Below, piece by piece: positions 47,681 through 55,987 of a DNA stretch of 64,000 nt (the stretch's first letter is position 1; each line of letters starts with the position of its first letter). Where the stretch lies: positions 62,001-126,000 of the forward strand of contig NZ_CP107716.1 of NCBI RefSeq assembly GCF_025854335.1, read 5' to 3'. This stretch comes from Pelagibacterium flavum (GTDB lineage: Bacteria; Pseudomonadota; Alphaproteobacteria; Rhizobiales; Devosiaceae). The notes under the pieces are model-generated. The model did no database searches and had not been told where the DNA came from. It was given only the letters and a program-made list of their open reading frames with translations. The position numbers were made by a program, and so were the translations under genes.

Positions 47681-48397
47681 CTATTCGAGATCGTTGGTCG
47701 CGACCAGCTTCCAGTTGGGGTCGCGCGAGCGCGTGTTGCGCATGAAGGTCCATTCGTCGGCGATTGCCACGACCTGGCCCGGCGTGCCCTCGACAATTTC
47801 GCCCTCGCGATCCTTGGTGATCGAGACCACTTCGGCATCGATTCTGAGGGTCACGACCGCGTTGCGCTTGTCGAGTTCGGCTTCGACAAATTCGATATTG
47901 GAGAGGCCCACAAAGGTGAAATCGACGGTATGACCGGCCGCTTCGCGCTCGGTTATCGCGGTGTCGAAGCTGTCGTAAACATCCTTGTCGAGCAGCATTT
48001 TGAGGGTCTTGCGGTCGCCAGAGGCGTAGGCCGAGACGATCATCTCGTAGGCTGATTTGGCGCCTTCGAGGAACTGCTTGGGCGAGAAAGCCGGATCAGC
48101 CGCCACGATGGCGCGCAGGCCGTTTTCGATTTCGGGCTTGCCGCCCCCCAGTTTTTCGATCTCGGCTTCAAGCTTGCGCTGCTGGCGTTCGGCTTCCTCT
48201 GCGTCCTGAGGATTGCGGCGCGGCATCGGAACCACCGTGTCGTCATTGTCCGATTTGGTGCGCGAGATCGAGTCGTAACGCGCCGAGGGTGGCCGCTCGT
48301 TGCCCGTACGGGTGCCCAGAACCGAGCGCAGACGCAGGAGCACCACGATGGCCACCACGATGACGATAAGGGTGGGAAAGTCGAGAAATTCGCCCAT
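47681..48397 (-). CDS. Tim44-domain inner-membrane protein
   Basis: This 238-aa protein starts MGEFLDFPTLIVIVVAIVVLLRLRSVLGTRTG, with one membrane helix, then a charged linker and a Tim44-like domain (FLEGAKSAYEMIVSAYASGDRKTLKMLLDKDVYDSF, VVTLRIDAEVVSITKDREGE, DEWTFMRNTRSRDPNWKLVATN). It is related to the mitochondrial import subunit Tim44. Its bacterial role (TimA) is little studied. It is divergent from fxsA, as is usual in Rhizobiales. Confidence 0.9.
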   Translation of the reverse strand: MGEFLDFPTLIVIVVAIVVLLRLRSVLGTRTGNERPPSARYDSISRTKSDNDDTVVPMPRRNPQDAEEAERQQRKLEAEIEKLGGGKPEIENGLRAIVAADPAFSPKQFLEGAKSAYEMIVSAYASGDRKTLKMLLDKDVYDSFDTAITEREAAGHTVDFTFVGLSNIEFVEAELDKRNAVVTLRIDAEVVSITKDREGEIVEGTPGQVVAIADEWTFMRNTRSRDPNWKLVATNDLE

Positions 48398-48573
48398 GAG
48401 TGAAATTCTGGCTCCAAAATGAATGGTTCTGTCCACCACCCGATCCGTGACACGTATGGTCAAGCGCGGATTCCTGGCGGTTCGCAATCTGGTTGTCGTG
48501 ACCTATATATATGCAAACGCGCCCTGCAAACCAGTTTGCAGTGGCATTATTGTGATCGAGAGGTTTGGCCGAC

Positions 48574-49053
48574 ATGGTGTTGCGTGCCGGCGGGCCTTCT
48601 CAAACGAGCAGGAGATCGCTCCGCGTGGGACGTTTCATTCTTCTTGGATTTTTGCTGTTGCCGTTTCTCGAGATCGCCGGATTCATCTGGGTGGGGGGAC
48701 AGATCGGTATCCTTTCGACCCTCGGCGCCATTGTCCTGACGGCGGTGGCCGGTATCTTCATTGTGCGCTGGCAGGGGCTGGGCATGGTGATGGACAGCAG
48801 GGCCATGATGGCGCGGGGTGAAATGCCCCAACGCCAGTTCGCCGAAATGATGATGATCGCCGCGGCCGGCCTGTTTCTGCTGATTCCGGGTTTCATCACC
48901 GACGCCGTCGGATTCGCGCTGCTCATTCCGCCTGTCCGGCACTGGCTTTACGGGCTGATGAGCCGGAACATGGTGGTGGTGACCACCTATAGGCCCTCCC
49001 AACCTGGCCCGGCATACAAATCGATCGAGCTTGACGACGACGACTACCGCTAA
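48574..49053 (+). CDS. FxsA family membrane protein
   Basis: This protein of about 159 aa has three membrane helices: GRFILLGFLLLPFLEIAGFIWVGGQIG, LGAIVLTAVAGIFIVRWQG and MMIAAAGLFLLIPGFITDAVGFALLIPPVR. FxsA proteins suppress phage F exclusion in Escherichia coli; the general role is unclear. The ATG at 48574 is preferred over a TTG at 48565 because of its distance from GAGAGG. Confidence 0.85.
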   Translation: MVLRAGGPSQTSRRSLRVGRFILLGFLLLPFLEIAGFIWVGGQIGILSTLGAIVLTAVAGIFIVRWQGLGMVMDSRAMMARGEMPQRQFAEMMMIAAAGLFLLIPGFITDAVGFALLIPPVRHWLYGLMSRNMVVVTTYRPSQPGPAYKSIELDDDDYR

Positions 49054-49175
49054 GCCGTTTTGCGCTCCTTTGCGCCAAACCTTGTGAGCAGCACGCAAAA
49101 GTGCTAGCCAGACCGCGAAATTTGCGGTCCTTGCCGGGCCGCTCTGGCTAACCAGAGATAGGGACATATTGGCCA

Positions 49176-49706
49176 ATGGCTGAAGACAACACAAACAACG
49201 ACGCGGCCGCCTCCAGCCCGGAAGGAACTGCACCCGCTTTCGGCATCGTGGGACAGTATGTGCGCGACCTGAGCTTTGAAAACCCCAACGCACCGGCCTC
49301 TCTGGTGCCTGGTCAGGTCAATCCCGGCTCCAACGTCAACATTAACGTTCAGGTCAAAAAGCAGGGCGACGATGTCTATGCGGTGGAAATCGGCCTTAAC
49401 GTCAAGACCGAACGCGAAGGTACAGTGCTCTATGCGGTCGAGTTGGTCTATGGCGGTCTTTTCCGCACCCGCAACATTCCGGAAAACCAGCTCGGCGCCC
49501 TCTTGATGGTGGAAGCGCCGCGGCTGATTTTCCCCTTCGCGCGCCAGGTGCTCGCCTCGACCATTCAGTCAGGCGGTTTTCCGCCGCTGCTGCTTGAGCC
49601 GGTCGACTTTCTGGCCCTTTATCGCCGCAACCTTGCGGCCGCGGCCGAAAAGAACAAGACCGAAGGCACAGCCAACGCCACCGAAGTCAAGCCGACGGTC
49701 AATTGA
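49176..49706 (+). CDS. secB: Protein-export chaperone SecB
   Basis: This 176-aa tetrameric chaperone keeps preproteins unfolded and passes them to SecA. The motifs QYVRDLSFENPNAPASL, NVQVKKQGDDVYAVEIGLNVKTER and NQLGALLMVEAPRLIFPFARQVLASTIQSGGFPPLLLEPVDFLALYRRNL are canonical. The N- and C-terminal tails are charged and low-complexity. A strong terminator follows. Confidence 0.96.
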   Translation: MAEDNTNNDAAASSPEGTAPAFGIVGQYVRDLSFENPNAPASLVPGQVNPGSNVNINVQVKKQGDDVYAVEIGLNVKTEREGTVLYAVELVYGGLFRTRNIPENQLGALLMVEAPRLIFPFARQVLASTIQSGGFPPLLLEPVDFLALYRRNLAAAAEKNKTEGTANATEVKPTVN

Positions 49707-49728
49707 CCATCCCGGCAGCCCAAACGGA

Positions 49729-49756
49729 AAAGCCCCGGTTCTCCGGGGCTTTTTTA
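49729..49756 (+). terminator. Intrinsic terminator after secB
   Basis: AGCCCCGG (49731-49738), TTCT loop and CCGGGGCT (49743-49750) are followed by six T. It separates secB from the convergent dnaQ gene. Confidence 0.92.
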
Positions 49757-49778
49757 TTTCTCGGCAGTCGGCAGGGGC

Positions 49779-50495
49779 TTATTCCGCTTCGATTTCCAGC
49801 GTCTCGTATTTCAGCCAAAGCGCTGTTTCGCCCATCTGGGCGATAAAGCCGGCATGGGCCCGTTTTTCCTGCGCCGTCAGGCGAGGCGGCAGGGGCGTTG
49901 GGCGCGAGCGAGCGGGGGGCCGGGTTCCGGTACCCCGGATGGAAATTTCGGCCTCGGCGGATAGCGCCAGCGCCACCTGACGGCCGCCGATCAACTCAAG
50001 ATAGACTTCGGCCAGAATTTCACTGTCAAGCAGCGCGCCGTGCAGCGCCCGACGGGAATTGTCTATGCCGTAATGCTTGCAGAGCGCGTCGAGGCTGACG
50101 CGGGCGCCGGGGTGAATCTTGCGGGCCAGCATGACGGTGTCAATGACACCGTTTGTGAGGCGCGGGCGCCCTGTCCATTCGAGCTCGGCGTTCAAGAACC
50201 CCATGTCGAAGGGCGCGTTGTGAATGATCAGGGTGTCATCGCCGATAAATTCGGCAAAGTCGTTGGCCACTTCGGCGAATTTGGGCTTGTCGCGCAAGAA
50301 TTCTTCCGACAGCCCGTGCACGCGAAACGCCTCTTCGGGCATGTCGCGTTCGGGATTGATATAAACGTGATAGTGGCGCCCGGTCGGGATGTGATTGATC
50401 AGCTCGACGCAGCCGATTTCCACCAGCCTGTCGCCATTTGCCGCTGAAAGCCCCGTGGTTTCGGTGTCGAGAACGATTTCGCGCAAAAGACTCAT
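49779..50495 (-). CDS. dnaQ: DNA polymerase III epsilon subunit
   Basis: This 238-aa proofreading exonuclease has ExoI EIVLDTETTGLSAANGDRLVEIG, ExoII (LIIHNAPFDMGFLNAELEW) and ExoIII (RALHGALLDSEILAEVYLEL). The C-terminal tail should bind the alpha subunit. It overlaps coaE by four bases and is the last of maf-aroE-coaE-dnaQ, a conserved alphaproteobacterial cluster next to the origin region. Confidence 0.96.
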   Translation of the reverse strand: MSLLREIVLDTETTGLSAANGDRLVEIGCVELINHIPTGRHYHVYINPERDMPEEAFRVHGLSEEFLRDKPKFAEVANDFAEFIGDDTLIIHNAPFDMGFLNAELEWTGRPRLTNGVIDTVMLARKIHPGARVSLDALCKHYGIDNSRRALHGALLDSEILAEVYLELIGGRQVALALSAEAEISIRGTGTRPPARSRPTPLPPRLTAQEKRAHAGFIAQMGETALWLKYETLEIEAE

Positions 50496-51085
50496 TGCGC
50501 GGCCTCTTTGCGCAGCGCCTCGATCACGGCATCGGTGCGGGCCATCGTATCGTCCATGGTACCTGAAGTGTCGATCGTGTAATCGGCCCGTGCCCGCTTT
50601 TCATCCTGGGTCAGTTGACGCGACAAGATGAAATCGAGCTTTTCATTGCTCATTCCCGGTCGGGCCAGAACCCGCTGGCGCTGGATTTGCGGATCGCAAT
50701 AGGTGGTAACGGCCTTGTCGATGGAATATTTGGCCCCGGTTTCAAAAAACAACGGGATCTCCACGATCGCCAATCGGTTGCCTTCCGCTTCGGCCTTGTC
50801 CATAAAATCAATCGCCTTTTCGCGCACGAGAGGATGGATCACCTCCTCGAGCTCGGATATCCGCTCGGGCTCTGCCGCAATTGCCGCACTTAAGGCTTTG
50901 CGATCGACAACGCCCTGGCTCACCGTACCGGGAAAAAGTGTTTCAACAAGAGCGGCGGCCTCCCCGGCATAGAGCTCGTGCACGGCCTCGTCAGCCGAAT
51001 AGGTGGGGAAACCGAGCTCGGCAAAGCGCGCGAGCACCGTCGATTTTCCAGTGGCGATGGAACCGGTGAGCACAACGCGCAGCAT
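50492..51085 (-). CDS. coaE: Dephospho-CoA kinase
   Basis: This 197-aa P-loop kinase makes coenzyme A in the last step. The Walker A is LTGSIATGKSTVLARFAELG. The sequence FPTYSADEAVHELYAGE, EVIHPLVREKAIDF, VEIPLFFETGAKYSIDK and RARADYTIDTSGTM are typical motifs. It lies between aroE (18 bp gap) and dnaQ (ATGA overlap). Confidence 0.96.
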   Translation of the reverse strand: MLRVVLTGSIATGKSTVLARFAELGFPTYSADEAVHELYAGEAAALVETLFPGTVSQGVVDRKALSAAIAAEPERISELEEVIHPLVREKAIDFMDKAEAEGNRLAIVEIPLFFETGAKYSIDKAVTTYCDPQIQRQRVLARPGMSNEKLDFILSRQLTQDEKRARADYTIDTSGTMDDTMARTDAVIEALRKEAAQ

Positions 51086-51103
51086 ATTTCCCTCGAATAC
51101 TCG

Positions 51104-51931
51104 TTACTGCCCAAGCGCGGCCAGAACGCGGTTTCTGAGCCCTTCGGTGACGGCAGGCTCGACGCCAAACCATGCCTTAAAGCCCGGCACTGCCTGATAG
51201 AGCAACATACCCAGCCCGTCCACAATGGCAAACCCCTCGGCGCGCGCCTGGGCCAGAAGCGGGGTAATGAGCGGTGTATAAACGATGTCGGTGACCACAG
51301 CTCCCGGCGCGAGGCGCGACAGCTCGAGCCCTTCGAACCGCGTGCCTTTCATACCGACCGAGCTTGTGTTGACCAGAAGACCCGATCCCTCCGTCCGCGA
51401 GGCCATATCGTGCAGAGCGCCAGGCACAATCGTGGGGCCGAATTCGGCGGCCAAAGCCTCGGCCCGCTCCAGCGTCCGGTTTATGAGATCGATGCGCGGT
51501 ACGCCTCTGTCGATCAGCCCGGCCAGAATTGCCCGCGATGCCCCGCCCGCGCCAATAACGAGTGCGGATTCTAGTCCCTTGTCCCAACCGGGGGAGGCGG
51601 CATCGAGATTGGCAAGGAACCCCACATAATCGGTGTTGGAGCCCGATATCGTGCCGTTATCGACCACCAGCGTGTTGACCGCGCCGATCTTTGCGGCCAG
51701 CGGGTCGATCTCCTCGATCAGGCCCATCACCTCTTCCTTGTGCGGAATGGTGACATTGCCGCCCACGAACGCGCCATCGCGCAGTCGGGCAACGAACGCA
51801 GCCAGATCGTCCGGCGCGACGTCTATCGCCTCATAGCTTGCATCAAGCTCGTGCTCGGCAATCCAGCTTTGGTGGATCAGCGGCGATTTGGAATGGGCGA
51901 TCGGGTGTCCGATGACGAAGGCTTTTTTCAT
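51104..51931 (-). CDS. aroE: Shikimate dehydrogenase
   Basis: This 275-aa NADPH enzyme reduces 3-dehydroshikimate. It has AFVIGHPIAHSKSPLIHQSWI, GNVTIPHKEEVM with the catalytic Lys and NADP-binding VIGAGGASRAILAGLIDRG. The end DGLGMLLYQAVPGFKAWFG is typical. It overlaps maf by four bases. Confidence 0.96.
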   Translation of the reverse strand: MKKAFVIGHPIAHSKSPLIHQSWIAEHELDASYEAIDVAPDDLAAFVARLRDGAFVGGNVTIPHKEEVMGLIEEIDPLAAKIGAVNTLVVDNGTISGSNTDYVGFLANLDAASPGWDKGLESALVIGAGGASRAILAGLIDRGVPRIDLINRTLERAEALAAEFGPTIVPGALHDMASRTEGSGLLVNTSSVGMKGTRFEGLELSRLAPGAVVTDIVYTPLITPLLAQARAEGFAIVDGLGMLLYQAVPGFKAWFGVEPAVTEGLRNRVLAALGQ

Positions 51932-52530
51932 GAACCGGGCTCGAAGACTTTCGGGGCGTGCTGTTCGAGGGCCGCCAGAAGGGGGAGCAGCGGCAGGCCC
52001 AGAATGGTGAAATAGTCGCCCTCGATCCGCTCGAAAAGCCGGATGGAGGGGCCTTCGAGCCGGTAGGCGGCGACAGAATCCAGGATCGCTTCGCCTTCCA
52101 GATCGAGAACACGATCCAGCGTCTTGCGATCGAACGGCCTGAAGGTCAGAACGGCGGTCTCGACGGCGCTCCAGACAATCTGACCGTTGCGGGCCAGCGC
52201 GACACCTGAATGGAGCTCATGCGATTTGCCCGCCATGCTCATCAGCCGCGTGGCGGCATCGTCGCGGTCGATGGGCTTGTGCAGACCCCGGCCTTCAAAG
52301 GCAATCGTCTGATCGGCGCCGATCACCATGGCACTGGGCGCTGTGGTGCTGACGGCGAGGGCCTTGGCCTCAGCCAGGCGCCGCGCGAGACCTTTCCGAT
52401 TCTCACCTTCGGTCAAGGCAGCTTGTTCGATTTCGCGCTCGTTTACGTCCGCGCTTGCGAGGGAAAACTGCAACCCCGCGTTTTGAAGAAGGCTTTTCCG
52501 CGTTGTGCTTTTCGAGGCAAGGATCAGCAT
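51928..52530 (-). CDS. maf: Maf-like nucleotide pyrophosphatase
   Basis: This 200-aa protein has the Maf opening LILASKSTTRKSLLQNAG, then MVIGADQTIAFEGRGLHKP and SHELHSGVALARNG and the end AYRLEGPSIRLFERIEGDYFTILGLPL. Maf enzymes hydrolyse modified or canonical pyrimidine nucleotides. It is the first gene of the maf-aroE-coaE-dnaQ operon and faces the oriC candidate. Confidence 0.95.
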   Translation of the reverse strand: MLILASKSTTRKSLLQNAGLQFSLASADVNEREIEQAALTEGENRKGLARRLAEAKALAVSTTAPSAMVIGADQTIAFEGRGLHKPIDRDDAATRLMSMAGKSHELHSGVALARNGQIVWSAVETAVLTFRPFDRKTLDRVLDLEGEAILDSVAAYRLEGPSIRLFERIEGDYFTILGLPLLPLLAALEQHAPKVFEPGS

Positions 52531-52563
52531 AGACGGGCCTTTGGCGTTGGGGACCGCACGAGC

Positions 52564-52572
52564 TTTTCCACA
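52564..52572 (+). promoter_or_regulatory. DnaA-box-like site
   Basis: TTTTCCACA differs from the DnaA consensus TTATCCACA at one base. It is in the oriC candidate, 34 bases from the maf start. Confidence 0.55.
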
Positions 52573-52648
52573 TGCGTGGCCACAGTTAAAGCCCATTTCC
52601 GATCTGGACAGATCACGGGCCGAGTTTTCCCCAAACGCCGATATTGGG

Positions 52649-52663
52649 TTAACAGCTCGTAAA
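52649..52663 (+). promoter_or_regulatory. Degenerate CtrA motif
   Basis: TTAA-CAGCTCG-TAAA matches the CtrA consensus TTAA-N7-TTAA at seven of eight fixed bases. Confidence 0.4.
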
Positions 52664-52731
52664 CTGGGGACGGTTCTGTGCACCTGGGGACAAGAGCGTG
52701 GAAAACCTGCCGATCTGGGCGGCGCGTAGCG

Positions 52732-52746
52732 TTAATCTTTCATTAA
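52732..52746 (+). promoter_or_regulatory. Perfect CtrA motif 1
   Basis: TTAA-TCTTTCA-TTAA is a perfect TTAA-N7-TTAA site. CtrA blocks replication initiation in Caulobacter by binding such sites in its origin. Confidence 0.75.
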
Positions 52747-52766
52747 GGATTTGCACAGGGCAGACC

Positions 52767-52781
52767 TTAACGAAACGTTAA
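52767..52781 (+). promoter_or_regulatory. Perfect CtrA motif 2
   Basis: TTAA-CGAAACG-TTAA is a second perfect site, 20 bases after the first, so two CtrA dimers could bind side by side. Confidence 0.75.
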
Positions 52782-52976
52782 TGACACGGGCCGCCGCACC
52801 CTTTCATTCCCACTTTTCCAGAAGCGTTCGCTGCCGAGCATGCCGCGCGAAACTGACGCAAGCCGATTTGGAGGGGTGCGGTTGTGGGCTGGAAACAATT
52901 GGTGCAAAACACAGCTATAAAGAAAAAGAAGACTCTTTAAGACTTAGATTCCTTCAAAGACCCAAGAGCCCCAAAA

Positions 52977-54026
52977 TTGCTTTCGCCCTCACCTAAGCTG
53001 CGCTCCGGAAAACCGCTTCTCGATACGGCGCTGGGGATGCGCCAGGAGCGTCCCCCAATCTGGATCATGCGTCAGGCCGGACGCTATCTTCCCGAATACC
53101 GGGAGGTGCGGGAGAAAGCGGGCAGCTTTCTCGATCTTTGCTATTCGCCTGCCCTGGCCACCGAAGTGACGCTGCAGCCGCTGCGACGGTTCGATCTCGA
53201 TGCGGCAATCTTGTTTTCCGACATTCTGGTCATCCCTCACGCGCTGGGCCAGAACGTGCGCTTTGCGCCGGGAGAAGGGCCGATCCTCGATCCGATCGAT
53301 GAGAACAGCCTTGCAACGCTCAAGCCTGAAAAGGCTCTGGATAATCTCGACAAGGTTCTCGAGGCTCTCGACAGGATCAAACTGGCTTTGGGCGAGAACA
53401 AGACCCTGATCGGGTTTTGTGGCGCGCCCTGGACCGTTGCAACCTACATGATCGGCGGACGTGGTTCGCCCGACCAGGCGGCCGCGCGTCTCTTTGCGCT
53501 TGAGCATCCTGAGACCTTTGCAGCGCTGATCGATATCCTTGTCGAGGTTTCAGCCCAGTATCTGGTTGCCCAGTTTCGCGCTGGAGCGGACATGGTGCAG
53601 ATTTTTGAAAGCTGGGCGCTTAACCTGGACGAAGACGCCTTCCGCAGCCATGTGATCGAGCCCAATCGGCGTATCGTCGAGCGCGTGCGCAGCTTCATCC
53701 CCGACGCTCCGATCACGGGCTTTCCGCGTGGCGCAGCCGGAATGCTGGCCGAGTATGCGGAAAAAACCAAAGTCAGTGTCCTGGGTCTCGATTTTGCCAC
53801 CCCTCTGGCTTTTGCATCATCGAATCTGCCAAAGACACTTCCCGTGCAGGGCAATCTCGATCCCTTGCGGCTGGTTGCCGGCGGCAAGCAGATGGAAGAC
53901 CGCGCAGAGGAAATCATCGAAGGGTTTTCCGATCGCCCGCATATCTTCAATCTGGGGCATGGGATCGTGCCGCAGACGCCGATCGCTCATGTTTCGCGGC
54001 TTGTCGATATCGTCCATGGGCGCTAA
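52977..54026 (+). CDS. hemE: Uroporphyrinogen decarboxylase
   Basis: This 349-aa TIM barrel converts uroporphyrinogen III to coproporphyrinogen III in haem synthesis. The motif RPPIWIMRQAGRYLPEYREVR contains the substrate-binding Arg residues; AILFSDILVIPHALG and FCGAPWTVATYMIGG follow, and the end is FNLGHGIVPQTPIAHV. The start seems to be a TTG at 52977, since the conserved KPLLDTALG segment precedes the first internal ATG. It lies directly beside the oriC candidate, as in Caulobacter. Confidence 0.93.
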   Translation: MLSPSPKLRSGKPLLDTALGMRQERPPIWIMRQAGRYLPEYREVREKAGSFLDLCYSPALATEVTLQPLRRFDLDAAILFSDILVIPHALGQNVRFAPGEGPILDPIDENSLATLKPEKALDNLDKVLEALDRIKLALGENKTLIGFCGAPWTVATYMIGGRGSPDQAAARLFALEHPETFAALIDILVEVSAQYLVAQFRAGADMVQIFESWALNLDEDAFRSHVIEPNRRIVERVRSFIPDAPITGFPRGAAGMLAEYAEKTKVSVLGLDFATPLAFASSNLPKTLPVQGNLDPLRLVAGGKQMEDRAEEIIEGFSDRPHIFNLGHGIVPQTPIAHVSRLVDIVHGR

Positions 54027-54053
54027 GCAAGTTTGGAGGCTTGGGAGAGTTTG

Positions 54054-54482
54054 ATGCTGGAATGGGTCAAGGCATTGCATGTGATTTCGGTCATCGCCTG
54101 GATGGCCGGGATGCTTTATCTGCCGCGCCTGTTCGTTTATCACGCAGATGCCGAAAAGGGGTCGGTCCAGTCAGAGACCTTCAAGGTTATGGAACGCCGG
54201 CTCTATCGCGCCATCATGACCCCGGCGATGATCGCTACCTGGGTTTTCGGGCTCTGGATGATCCATCTTTACGGGCTGGGAATTTTTGCCATGGGGTGGA
54301 TCTGGGTGAAGCTGGCGTTCGTTATCGCCCTTTCCGGATTTCACGGTTTTCTGGGCAAGACCCTGCGGGCCTTTGCCGGCGACGAGAACGCGCGGCCGGC
54401 CAAATTTTTTCGGGCCATCAACGAAATTCCCACGGTCATGATGATCGTCATCGTCGTCATGGTGATTGTTAAGCCATTCTAG
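54054..54482 (+). CDS. hemJ: Protoporphyrinogen oxidase HemJ
   Basis: This protein of about 142 aa (from MLEWVKALHVISVIAWMAGML) has four membrane helices. The conserved His in KALHVISVIAWMAGMLYLPRLFVYH and the ending KFFRAINEIPTVMMIVIVVMVIVKPF match HemJ. It oxidises protoporphyrinogen IX to protoporphyrin IX in the inner membrane. The ATG at 54054 follows GGGAGAG. Together with hemE it forms a two-gene haem unit. Confidence 0.9.
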   Translation: MLEWVKALHVISVIAWMAGMLYLPRLFVYHADAEKGSVQSETFKVMERRLYRAIMTPAMIATWVFGLWMIHLYGLGIFAMGWIWVKLAFVIALSGFHGFLGKTLRAFAGDENARPAKFFRAINEIPTVMMIVIVVMVIVKPF

Positions 54483-54632
54483 GCTCGGGTTGTGCTTGCA
54501 ATGAGCGCATTGAATGGTTTATGAGAAGCGTGCAACTCACCCATTCGCGGTGAGATGGGCGGCAAATTGCTCCGCCCCGCTTCTCCCTCCTTTTTTAAGT
54601 TTATCCCGACCATCCCCCTAAGAAGGCTGATC

Positions 54633-55898
54633 ATGGAATTCATGAAGCTCAGGGACCTCAAGGCCAAATCACCGGCCGAGTTGCAGTCCTTTGCCGAAGA
54701 GCTCGACGTCGAAAATGCCAATACACTGCGCAAGCAGGAATTGATGTTCGCCATTCTCAAGCAATTGGCGACCCGCGATGTGGAAATAACCGGCGAAGGC
54801 GTTGTCGAGGTCCTGCCTGATGGTTTCGGCTTCCTGCGCTCTCCAGATGCCAATTACCTGCCGGGCCCTGACGACATCTACGTCAGCCCCTCCCAGATCC
54901 GCCGCTTTGGCTTGCGCACCGGCGACACGGTCGAGGGCCAGATCCGCTCTCCCAAGGAAGGCGAGCGCTATTTCGCGCTGCTCAAGGTCAATACCATCAA
55001 TTTCGAGGATCCCGAACGGGTCCGCCACAAGATCAATTTCGACAATCTCACCCCGCTCTATCCCGATGAGCGGCTGAACATGGAACTTGCCGATCCCACC
55101 ACCAAGGATCGATCGGCCCGGGTCATCGATCTCGTTGCGCCGCTCGGCAAAGGCCAGCGCGCCCTGATCGTTGCTCCGCCGCGTACCGGTAAGACTGTAT
55201 TGTTGCAAAATATTGCACAATCTATCGCGACCAATCATCCCGAATGCTATCTAATCGTGCTTCTGATCGACGAACGGCCAGAGGAAGTGACCGACATGCA
55301 GCGCTCGGTGAAGGGCGAGGTTATCTCCTCGACCTTTGACGAACCGGCATCACGGCACGTCCAAGTAGCTGAAATGGTTATCGAAAAGGCCAAGCGCCTT
55401 GTGGAGCACAAGCGCGATGTGGTGATTCTGCTCGATTCGATCACCCGTCTGGGCCGCGCCTACAACACGGTTGTCCCGTCCTCGGGCAAGGTGTTGACCG
55501 GTGGTGTCGATGCAAATGCCCTGCAGCGCCCAAAGCGCTTTTTCGGTGCGGCGCGCAATATCGAAGACGGCGGCTCGCTGACCATCATTTCGACCGCCCT
55601 GATCGATACCGGAAGCCGTATGGACGAAGTGATCTTTGAAGAGTTCAAGGGCACGGGCAATTCGGAAATCGTTCTCGATCGCAAGGTCTCCGACAAGCGT
55701 GTGTTCCCGGCGATCGACGTCACCAAATCGGGCACCCGCAAGGAAGAATTGCTGGTCGAGCCCGATGTCCTGCGCAAGATGTATGTGCTGCGGCGCATTC
55801 TCAACCCGATGGGGACTGTCGACGCCATGGAGTTCCTGCTTGATAAATTGCGGCAGACCAAAACCAATGCCGAATTCTTCGAGTCGATGAACACTTAG
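54633..55898 (+). CDS. rho: Transcription termination factor Rho
   Basis: This 421-aa hexameric RNA helicase has an N-terminal Rho_N domain ([21 protein letters not shown]), the RNA-binding cold-shock part ([43 protein letters not shown]) and the ATPase core with Walker [13 protein letters not shown] and Walker [17 protein letters not shown]. The start is the ATG at 54633. The 150-bp leader contains a GGGCGG/CCGCCC stem and a T6 run about 13 bases later, which might serve autoregulation. Confidence 0.97.
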   Translation: MEFMKLRDLKAKSPAELQSFAEELDVENANTLRKQELMFAILKQLATRDVEITGEGVVEVLPDGFGFLRSPDANYLPGPDDIYVSPSQIRRFGLRTGDTVEGQIRSPKEGERYFALLKVNTINFEDPERVRHKINFDNLTPLYPDERLNMELADPTTKDRSARVIDLVAPLGKGQRALIVAPPRTGKTVLLQNIAQSIATNHPECYLIVLLIDERPEEVTDMQRSVKGEVISSTFDEPASRHVQVAEMVIEKAKRLVEHKRDVVILLDSITRLGRAYNTVVPSSGKVLTGGVDANALQRPKRFFGAARNIEDGGSLTIISTALIDTGSRMDEVIFEEFKGTGNSEIVLDRKVSDKRVFPAIDVTKSGTRKEELLVEPDVLRKMYVLRRILNPMGTVDAMEFLLDKLRQTKTNAEFFESMNT

Positions 55899-55987
55899 GA
55901 TTTTCGCCAGCCCAGGCTACATATTTGAGGCCGCGCGTGGCGTTGACACGGCGCGGCCTCGCTGCATTCTGAACTCGGACGATTGTG

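Larger units (their letters stand above)
52531..52976. other. Candidate chromosomal replication origin (oriC)
   Basis: This 446-bp gap between maf and hemE has no gene. It holds two perfect CtrA motifs and a degenerate third, a DnaA-box-like TTTTCCACA (52564-52572) and a near-match on the other strand (CGTGGAAAA, 52697-52705). GANTC methylation sites are at 52931-52935 and near 52947. The right side (about 52890-52960) is AT-rich, suited to unwinding. The hemE-side position equals that of the Caulobacter origin, and parAB lies nearby. Confidence 0.75.
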
